Source: Zasmidium citrigriseum (taxonomy: Eukaryota > Ascomycota > Dothideomycetes > Mycosphaerellales > Mycosphaerellaceae). Taken from it: a stretch of 64,000 nt of DNA. The stretch covers positions 248,001 through 312,000 of the forward strand of contig NHNW01000028.1 of the NCBI GenBank assembly GCA_002786025.1, in the 5' to 3' direction. Numbering within the stretch: the stretch's first letter is position 1; each line of letters starts with the position of its first letter. Both the position numbers and the translations under genes were made by a program. Below, in pieces: positions 57,153 to 64,000 of this stretch. The notes beneath the pieces were generated by a model that worked only from the letters and a program-made list of their open reading frames with translations, made no database searches and was not told the origin of the DNA.

Positions 57153-59206
57153 TTAGAACAAGACACCCCTGGTCTGGGTCTTGTTCAGTTTGATGTCCCG
57201 CATCAAGAACATCCAGATCAGCGACAAGCCCATAATGCAAGTTCCCGCGATCAACATCCTGCTCTGAGCAACAGCATAAGCCATGCTAATGGCATGTCGA
57301 ATGGGCGTTCCCCGTTCGTAGCTCAACTGAACATCCAAAGAGTCATAGATCGTCTCCCAGTCGCTCTTGACAGAGTCCGGAAGCATTCTCTGCAGAGCTC
57401 CAGGAAGTGTGTTGGTCCAGATGCCTCCGCTGACGCTGCTGCCAATGGCACTGCCAATATTGCCAAAGACGTTGAGGACCGCAAGAGCAGTAGCGACGTT
57501 GTTGTGATCCGCAGCGGCTTGAACGGCGACTTGCTGGACGATGATCATGGTTCCACCTGCAAACGCGATAAAGATCTGGCACATGATCTGGTACCCGAGA
57601 GACCAGCCTGGCTGACGAAAGTAGATCATGAGGCCTTCGAAGAGAATGTACAGTGGGACTGCGATGTAGAGCAGCCACCTGTAGCGGCCAGTCTTCATGA
57701 TTGCCAGTCCAACGACGAAGAGCCAGACGCCGGAGACGACGTCGAAGATACTGCCGATGTATCCTGCGACTGCGAGGCTGGTACCGAAGACGACTTGTAA
57801 GTAGGAGGTATAGTAGTCGTCCCAGCAGTAGTATGAGATCTGGTACATGGCGTCCACCAGGCAGGCTCCGATGACCGTGCGGGAGATCAAGATGTTCCAC
57901 GGGATGAACGGCACTGGAGCAATGAAGCGCTCTGCGAGGGCAAATGCGACCAGGCAAGCCACTCCAAGGACCAGCATGGCGATGATATAGCCTTGCTTCC
58001 AGCCGTCTTCAGCCGAGCCGGCGATGTTGAAGGGAAGCAGGAACAAGACCAGTCCAGCAGCGAGGAGGAATGTGCCGACGACTGTGAGACGTTAGCCAAC
58101 GAAGTTCTATAAGGCAGCGAAGACTTACGATCGAACTGCACGGTGTAGTACCAAATGCTTTGTGCCAGATTTCTGCCGCTATTCTCTTTCTCCGGAAGGA
58201 TGCCTCTCTTCTTGGCCAACGATCGGTTGTACCGAAGGAGCAAGAAGTATGGCAGTGCGACGACTGGCAGCACGATAGCGAAGCAGCCATACCCCCATCT
58301 CCAGTTCACCTCGTTGAATTTCTCGGCAGCCGATGGACCCGCGAAGGCTGTGATCTACAGGTAAAGGGTAGAAGTCAGCAGATGTCTCAGACATGCAATG
58401 AGATGGCTTCTGCCCTTGTGTGTACATACGATGTACGGCGAAGACGTGAAGGCGTATGCAAGGCCTCGATCACGCAGAGAAGAGGTATCCGCCGTGATGA
58501 CATCGATACAGAAGGTCATTCCTGTCGTTCCAATTGTAACGAAGACCTTGTAACAAATTCAGCGATGCCATACAGTCACCTTTGTGGTTGCAAGAACGCA
58601 CCTGCGCCGCACAGTATGTGGAAATGCCATTGCATGCTGCACTCAGAACCAAGCCCAATGTTGCAAAAGCCACCATGATCGCAAATCCAATGGATCGATC
58701 CCACAAGTTCAAGATCTTGGCCAAAGGCATATAGACTGCCGCTCCCATTGCTGCTGTGACGATCGAGATGACTGGGAGCAGCGAGTGCGAAGCAAAGTCA
58801 CTCGTGATGTAGGCGGACAAGTTGCTCGTAATGGACGACTGGAAGGCGTTGACGAAGTAGAGGAGCCACATCCTGTTCCAATGTCAGCGTTCCTGTGATG
58901 ATTTGATTGTTGTCTTGAGGGTGGATCTTACAGAATGTACGCCGCTCCCAACGACGTCTTCGTCCACACCAGCGTCAAGGCCTCAACTTGCCGTACACCA
59001 TCCTGAACGTCCTCGCTGGGCATCTGGTCGCTGCCAGAAGACCCGTTCTCGGAGCGCTCTGCGACTTGAGGGTCCCCAGGTGTCTTGTGATCGCCATGTT
59101 CGTTGCCGTAGTTCTCAGCAATCGGCGTCGTGTTTCCTGAGATGGCATCGACATTCAACGACTCGGTCGCAGGAGGAGCGAACTTGTTCCGCAAAGTACT
59201 GAACAT
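57153..59206 (-). CDS. Siderophore-iron MFS transporter (MirB/MirD, SIT family), 605 aa
   Basis: Minus-strand exons 58932-59206, 58602-58872, 58430-58546, 58129-58354 and 57153-58081, giving 606 codons; all four introns are 47-59 nt. It has a long hydrophilic N-terminus (about 75 residues, acidic) and 14 predicted membrane segments. SIT-family landmarks: YFVNAFQSSITSNLSAYITS in TM1-2, FCIDVITADTSSLRDRGLAY, SSPYIITAFAGPSAAEKF, NWRWGYGCFAI, and YYCWDDYYTSYLQVVFG. These are as in MirB/Arn1-type carriers that import ferric triacetylfusarinine, fusarinine or coprogen at the plasma membrane. Ligand specificity cannot be read from sequence. A GATAAGATAA element lies about 85 bp upstream. Confidence 0.92.
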
Positions 59207-60331
59207 CTCGACGACCGCAGCACTCCCGTAGTGAGAGTGCTAAGACCAGGAGAGGAAAGCAGAGGACAACGCTGATCGAAATGATCAAGATAAGATAACA
59301 CTCAAGCCTCGACAAGCCCTGCAAGAAGAACTTGACTCCTCCTGTTGAACATGCAGCCGAGATCGCAATCCTAATTTACCCGGCGGGCATGTGCAACAAC
59401 GCACTATTGGATTCGCAACTTCGCATTTTTTTGCTTCGTTTTCCTGTTCGGAATTTGATCACACTCGGCAACATGACCGTGGCGTTTGAGTATGTCGCTA
59501 AGGATGAAATCTCTGATGATCTGATTAGATTCGTAATGGCATCCACCGCCACTGGCATTCAACGTCGAAAGGGTGGGATGAAGTCTGGTTGTGGCTTGCG
59601 GAAGGATGCGATCCAAGTGGACCGCTCGAGCCGAATTACGTTCGGGTCGGCATCAGTGCGGCAGGGTATGCGCGCCTGGAAGGGTCGATGTTGGCGTTGT
59701 CCGAAAAGGTGGCAGCCTCGTACGAATTGAGCCGAAGGTTCGTGTGTTTCTTCGGTGCTTGCCGATGCTGGTTTGTGGATGGTAAGACTTCAACTACCTC
59801 AAAACAATTGTTTCAATCATTCGGCTTACAATCTGCATAGTGATGCCCATACGGGAAAGCACAGCCTGAGCGCAAGTCCGAGTCCGGTGCGACATCCAAA
59901 AAGAGCGGGTAGGCTATCGGTTCGTTACATCGTATCGCATCAAGACTTTTTGGCTGTTGAACCCGTACAGGCCAGGATGGAGGGCAGGAAGGTGTAAAGG
60001 CCTGAGGGAACGGGTCCGAGAGGGAGGGATGCGCAGGCTGTTTGGGCTAGAAATCGTCAGTCGAGGTCTAAAAGCTGTTTGAGATTATGAAGTGCAAGAG
60101 GTGCTTCAGCAATCGATCTCGTTGATTGCTACCTGATTTGGTACGTCGTAGACTCCATGAGCATGCTTCATCGCTCAAGCGGAGCCTATGCATAAGCATG
60201 AACGCTCTGGATAGTCGCATCGACGATCATATGGTGAGTGTCAAACTCGATTTTGCCTGCTGTGCATGCCGATATCCCAAACAGCCCGCCTTCGATGAAC
60301 AGTCGTGATACCTGATAAACCTTGAAGCTGC
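59207..60331. other. Intergenic, right border of the siderophore locus
   Basis: 1.1 kb holding the promoter of the MFS transporter; no gene supported. A 132-codon plus-strand frame (59332-59730) has no motif. Confidence 0.5.
59289..59298 (+). promoter_or_regulatory. Tandem GATA cores upstream of the siderophore MFS gene
   Basis: GATAAGATAA, two overlapping GATA cores 83-92 bp before the transporter start codon. It is close to but not a perfect ATCWGATAA. Confidence 0.45.
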
Positions 60332-61414
60332 CTAGACTCCTCCAGAAGCCTCCTCCTTCTCGATCCACAACTGCAGAGCCTCAAGCATGATCGCTTCGAG
60401 AGGTGGCACTCCCCCAAGCCAGCCATTGCTCGCAGAACCCTGCATCTTGAAAACTTCCTGCTGCCACCGAGCTCGCAAAGCTTGAGCGACTTGCAGTCGA
60501 GAATGACCTGGCATGGCTGAGGACAGGCCGTCAAGCAGGCTGCGAAGATCTTGGACTTTTGGGCCTTGCTCGCTGCCATCTGCTCCCCCGTCGTCTTGGC
60601 TTTCAGCGTGTGATTGCTGCAGCGGATAGGGAGTTGGCGTGCGATTCTGCAACTTCGCCGAAGCCTCGAGCTTGTCAATCTCTTTCTGGTTCTGAGGCTC
60701 AGATGCGCTCTTCTTCTTCATTGGCTTTGGCATCTTTCCACTATTGAGATTCTTCTTCAAACCTTTCACAAAGCGCTGTCGAGTGGGACTCTTGCACTTT
60801 GCAAACTTCTGGCAGCCTGAAAGAGTGTGGGATGCGACCACTTTCCGAGGCACAGATGGCTTCTTCGCACACCAAGGACAAGGCTGCATGGCCATTACAT
60901 CCACCTTCTCGGAGTTGGCGGCGACAGCTTCTTCAGGTGCAGGCTGTATGTTGAGTGCTTCGAGTGACAGCTCCTTCTTGATTTCCGGTTCTGCTTCTTT
61001 GCTGCCAGTGGCTTCAAGTGCAGACTGCGTGTCAGCCGCTTCAACTGACAGCTCTTGCTTGATTTGAGGATCCTCCTCCTCGCTGACCACGATGGTATCA
61101 TCCTTGTTGTGCTTGTTGAGGAATTCCTTGCGGAAGCCGGTGCCAAACCTGGGGAAATCGACACAGTCTCTCAGGCAGTGCGTGTGCGCCACATACGTGA
61201 GGAACAGACTGTTCGAGCAGTAGAGGCATGGCTGCTGGGTCATCGCCTGAGGATTCTTTTGCGCGAAGGCAGCCTCTTCAGCACCGAGCGATTCGAAAGA
61301 AGTGCGGAGGATGTTGGGTAGCTGACGCTGAGGGCTGCGAGAGCGCGCAGCGCGAGGGCCCTGTGGGATGCCCCAGTCGCGCTGGCGGAAGGTGCGATCG
61401 CCGCCGTGAAACAT
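60332..61414 (-). CDS. Protein with two CxxC...HxxxxC zinc-knuckle-like repeats, 360 aa
   Basis: A single exon; ATG 61414 (MFHGGDRTFRQRDWG) was chosen because the upstream frame has implausible composition. It holds two copies of a C-x2-C-x(12-13)-H-x4-C motif: PCLYC...HCLRDC near residues 65-85 and PCPWC...HTLSGC near 175-196. Between them are acidic VxAADTQSALEA-type imperfect repeats (IKQELSVEAADTQ / IKKELSLEALNIQ). The C-terminus has a helical element LQVAQALRARWQQE followed by LEAIMLEALQLWIEKEE. The next gene upstream is a shorter paralogue. CCHC-like zinc binding and nucleic-acid or protein contact are inference; I do not recognise a named family. Confidence 0.72.
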   Translation of the reverse strand: MFHGGDRTFRQRDWGIPQGPRAARSRSPQRQLPNILRTSFESLGAEEAAFAQKNPQAMTQQPCLYCSNSLFLTYVAHTHCLRDCVDFPRFGTGFRKEFLNKHNKDDTIVVSEEEDPQIKQELSVEAADTQSALEATGSKEAEPEIKKELSLEALNIQPAPEEAVAANSEKVDVMAMQPCPWCAKKPSVPRKVVASHTLSGCQKFAKCKSPTRQRFVKGLKKNLNSGKMPKPMKKKSASEPQNQKEIDKLEASAKLQNRTPTPYPLQQSHAESQDDGGADGSEQGPKVQDLRSLLDGLSSAMPGHSRLQVAQALRARWQQEVFKMQGSASNGWLGGVPPLEAIMLEALQLWIEKEEASGGV

Positions 61415-61858
61415 GGCGACGACTGTGACGGTACGTCGGTGTCGGAGGGGGTGTTGTTTGATGTTTGGAGCAAGCTCAAAATTCAGGGTGGTGTGGAAAG
61501 CCAGCTTTCCGCTGTTGCCGTGCCAACAAATTTCAGAAGAGGAAGGAGCGATGAGGTTTCGATGTTCACAAAAAGATTTACATTCACATTCAGAGTTCAT
61601 CTGCCGGACTTCGATCATTACTTAAATGCATTACATGGCATTTTTACTCGACAGAGCGTCAGAAATTGACTGTGATTCGTCTGGAACAGAGGCTTGGCAT
61701 TCACATGCTGCAAGCGCCGCTAGCTTCTCTTCCAAGGCAAGGATGTCATTTGACGGCAGAACATGCAAATCTTGACCGTTTTCCTTGAGAATGATTTTAC
61801 TTCGATCACGCCTTCTCATTTGGATGACCGTAGGTGAAGACTCGATGCGCCCCGTCCC
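61415..61858. other. Intergenic between the zinc-knuckle paralogues
   Basis: 444 bp; no gene supported. Confidence 0.5.
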
Positions 61859-62849
61859 TCAAGGCTTCTTCTCAAGATCGGTTACCAACTGGCCCAAACG
61901 CACCATCGCCGCAGTCTCGACCCCTTCCTGCTCCCAAAGCCGCTGCAAAGCTTGTGCTACTTCCAGCTGGGAAGCCTCCGGCATGGTCGACGCCAATTGC
62001 TCCAGAGCAAGCTTTACCTTCGTCTGATCGTTGCTCTCCTGCTCCGGGGCCTGCTCTGCTTCCTTTGAGACTGCTTCAGTCTGAAGATTCTCTTTTGGCT
62101 CCTCGGTCCTCTTCCTACCATCATTGACGACATCTCGCCTCCTGCGCTGCTCGTTCTTTCTCTCTCTTCTGAGTCTGTGAGCAGTGTCGTTGACGAATTT
62201 GGAGCGAGTACGGTTGTTGGCTCTTCCATATTCGCGACAATCCCTGAGACTATGCGAGTCGGCATCCCTTCTCAGGATCAGGTCTCCCTTACACCAAAGA
62301 CATGGCACCATCCGCATGATGTCTCGATGATTCCGTTCAAAGTTGGGTTCATGAGCTCTCATGCCTCCATTGGGTGTTCGAGCAGGCGGAAAGCGAGCTG
62401 GATCATTCCGATGAGCAGGAGGGCTGTAGTGGTCGTTATGACGACCATAAGAAGGTGCATGGTCATGGCGTGGTCCAGAATTGTGGTGCTGTCCGTATGA
62501 GTTGTAAGAATTGTGTTGCAGCATCTGCTGTCTTTCGGCTCGTTCTATTTGCCGTCCAACGGCGATCATACCGTGCATGACGTCTGTGACGGGTATCATA
62601 TCAGGCTGATGAGAGTATGCAGATTGGAATGATGGTGGCGGGGGTGGCGGGGCCGGTGGCACTGGATTCTGTACTGGTGGTAGCCGTCGTCCGTTTGGTG
62701 GTGGTGGCTGACGAGCACTTGGTCGTCTCGGTGTGTTTGATGGGAGCCCTGCCGCAGGCCCTGGAGTACGTTGTCAGTAGATGTTGTGGGACCAAGTGCG
62801 AATACATACTTTGCGGCGTTCTGCCGTTGTTGCTATTCATGAGATCCAT
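61859..62849 (-). CDS. Protein with one CxxC...HxxxxC zinc-knuckle-like motif, 313 aa
   Basis: Exons 62810-62849 and 61859-62760; a 49-nt intron (GTATGT...CTCCAG) joins NNGRTPQ to RPAAGLPS; 314 codons. The N-terminus is proline-rich (VPPAPPPPPPSFQS) and is followed by a His/Tyr/Asn-rich region (HNSYNSYGQHHNSGPRHDH). The single motif PCLWC...HSLRDC lies near residue 178, next to a strongly basic stretch (RLRRERKNEQRRRRD). The C-terminal LEVAQALQRLWEQEG element matches LQVAQALRARWQQE of the neighbour, so the two genes are tandem paralogues. The basic and low-complexity regions suggest RNA or chromatin contact, as inference only. Confidence 0.72.
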
Positions 62850-63154
62850 CAGTCGGCGTATGTCTGCTACGATCCGAAGATGGAAGACATGAACGCTGAC
62901 TTATATCCAAGGACACCAGCAATCGACGCAAACAACAGTAGACTGCTGGAGTCTTCCACCCGCCCTTGCTTCTCATTGTACGCTTTGAGAAATTTGAGTA
63001 AAACAACGTATACATCGACAGCGTTCGAGAAGACGACAGAATCATCCAAAGTATGTTTGCTTGACCTGCAGGCACCCGTGCGATCCTGGCGACCTTGCAG
63101 GCACCCAGGACCAGAATGCAGCCCTTATGAGCAAAACCAAATCTTTCGCTCTCG
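62850..63154. other. Intergenic, no gene supported
   Basis: 305 bp between the zinc-knuckle gene and the first tRNA-like sequence. GCAGGCACCC(G/A) occurs twice near 63069-63110. Confidence 0.4.
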
Positions 63155-63324
63155 GCTCATCTGGTCCAATGGTAAGGCACTCCGGGAGTCCCCAGGGGGG
63201 AGTTCCTGTACGTGGGGAGCCTCTTTGATCTCGCCCAGAGCTTGGAAAGGCTACTTACGTACGGGAACTCCCCTCTGGGGGATAGAACCTCTTGGAGGAT
63301 ACGAGTTCGACTCTCGTGGTGAGC
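63155..63324 (+). tRNA. tRNA-like gene with a 97-nt hairpin insert, isotype not assigned
   Basis: The 5' GCTCATC pairs with the 3' GGTGAGC (one wobble). A D-arm-like GTCCAATGGTAAGGC follows, and the T-arm is perfect (ACGAG-TTCGACT-CTCGT). A CTCCG/TGGAG pair can form the anticodon stem. Between these halves is about 97 nt of extra sequence whose ends are an inverted repeat. The canonical anticodon loop (T at 33) is not visible, so the splice point and anticodon remain open; it could be a tRNA with a structured intron or an interrupted tRNA. Confidence 0.5.
63186..63282. repeat. Inverted repeat inside the tRNA-like gene
   Basis: The arms are about 63187-63213 and 63257-63282. CCCCAG...GGGGAGTTCC.GTACGT matches the reverse complement of the other arm at all but two positions, and an inner AGCCT/AGGCT pair extends the stem. 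The whole insert could fold as one hairpin. Confidence 0.7.
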
Positions 63325-63609
63325 AAATCGATGGTTCTTTTTGTCTTTTTGATGGATTGATTTGCACTGTTCTCGTTAGCAAACTCTTCTCATCTTCTTT
63401 TGCAATCTTTGATACCTTGAATGAATACTGACGTTCATGCCCTTTCAATTCCATCCATTCTTTCATCTGCTCCCCAAATCCCACCCCTCCTCCTCCTCCT
63501 CCTCCTCGCCCTCACTCACCACCTCACTCTCAATCACATGCCCCCCTTCCATCCCCCCACCCATCATAACCCCCTTCACCCTTTCCTCCACCAATCAAAT
63601 CCAAAAGCA

Positions 63610-63815
63610 GCTGACGTGGTGTAATGGTAGCATCCTCGACCTCTACCTGGAAGGTTAAGGCCAGGAATCTCGGGTTCGCCCGTCCACCTGTCGTGCTCCG
63701 GCACGTTCAGGGGTTTCAATCATCCGTCCAACAAATCGCCCCTTCACCGCTAGCGCCGTGTTGCCGCGAGAGGACAGCGTAGCGAGGAGATCCGAGTTCG
63801 ACTCTCGGCGTCAGC
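63610..63815 (+). tRNA. tRNA-like gene with a ~130-nt insert, isotype not assigned
   Basis: The 5' GCTGACG pairs perfectly with the 3' CGTCAGC. The D-arm-like GTGTAATGGTAGCAT resembles the upstream copy. The T-arm is CCGAG-TTCGACT-CTCGG, and CCTCG/CGAGG can form the anticodon stem. About 130 nt lie between, including the small hairpin CGTGC-TCCG-GCACG (63694-63706). As in the first copy, a normal anticodon loop is not evident. Confidence 0.42.
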
Positions 63816-64000
63816 AATGATGTGTTCTTTTTTCTTTTTGGTTTTGACTTAGTCCTGGGAGGGGATAGGTTATGGCGGGGGAAGGAAAAGTGTACGAGAC
63901 GAGGGAAGGAGGAAAAAGGGGAGGAGATACGAAATAGGTGGAAAGGGGTCTCACGTATGTCTTTTAGTGCTACATAACTCTGTACATCTCATCTATCTAT

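Overview
This 64 kb window reads as chromosomal DNA of a filamentous ascomycete. Most genes carry several short introns of about 50-65 nt with GT(A/G)AGT-like donors and (C/T)AG acceptors. Gene content (HET-domain gene, 2EXR/LPAEIRNRIY family, DUF1749 esterases, fusarinine-type NRPS) fits Pezizomycotina. Dothideomycetes, perhaps Mycosphaerellales, is my inference and not proven here. Exon models were spliced by eye. Reading frames are consistent across all given junctions, but they have no transcript support.

Layout. (1) 1-12.5 kb, accessory metabolism and transport: two Dal5/Tna1-type MFS carriers (the first cut by the window edge), a small secreted protein, a ubiquitin-like protein, a broken small gene head-to-head with a class I sesquiterpene cyclase, and an amino acid/choline permease. 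(2) 14.4-24.2 kb: a secreted GH13 alpha-amylase, then housekeeping genes (20S proteasome alpha7, a Gln-rich unknown, the peroxin PEX1). (3) 24.3-29.5 kb: four tandem genes of one LPAEIRNRIYEYALGG (2EXR-like) family, the last shortened by a TAG. (4) 29.7-40.7 kb: an NTF2-like protein, DAHP synthase divergent from a TIM-barrel isomerase/dehydratase, a small unknown, a HET-domain gene, a DUF1749 hydrolase, an F-box protein and an atypical Rho-like GTPase. (5) 40.7-59.3 kb: an extracellular-siderophore locus. (6) 60.3-62.9 kb: two paralogous zinc-knuckle-like proteins. (7) 63.1-63.8 kb: two tRNA-like sequences with large inserts.

The siderophore locus is the functional core. In order it holds a SidD-type NRPS (2084 aa, A-T-C-truncated A-T-C), a SitT-type ABC transporter, a SidH-type enoyl-CoA hydratase ending in SKL, a SidF-type hydroxyornithine transacylase ending in AKL, a SidJ-type DUF1749 esterase and a MirB/MirD-type siderophore-iron MFS transporter. 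From family knowledge, SidH and SidF make the anhydromevalonyl-hydroxyornithine unit in peroxisomes, SidD trimerises it to fusarinine C, the MFS carrier re-imports the iron complex, and SidJ-like esterases help hydrolyse it. Three perfect ATCWGATAA (SreA/Sre1-type GATA) sites lie upstream of the NRPS and the SidJ-like gene, and a GATAAGATAA lies upstream of the MFS gene, so iron-repressed control is likely. SidA, SidI and SidG are not in the window.

The less explained items are the sesquiterpene cyclase and the broken gene beside it, the two CAG-to-TAG-like interruptions, the zinc-knuckle pair, the Rho-like protein with altered G3 and G4 motifs, and the tRNA-like genes with a hairpin insert.
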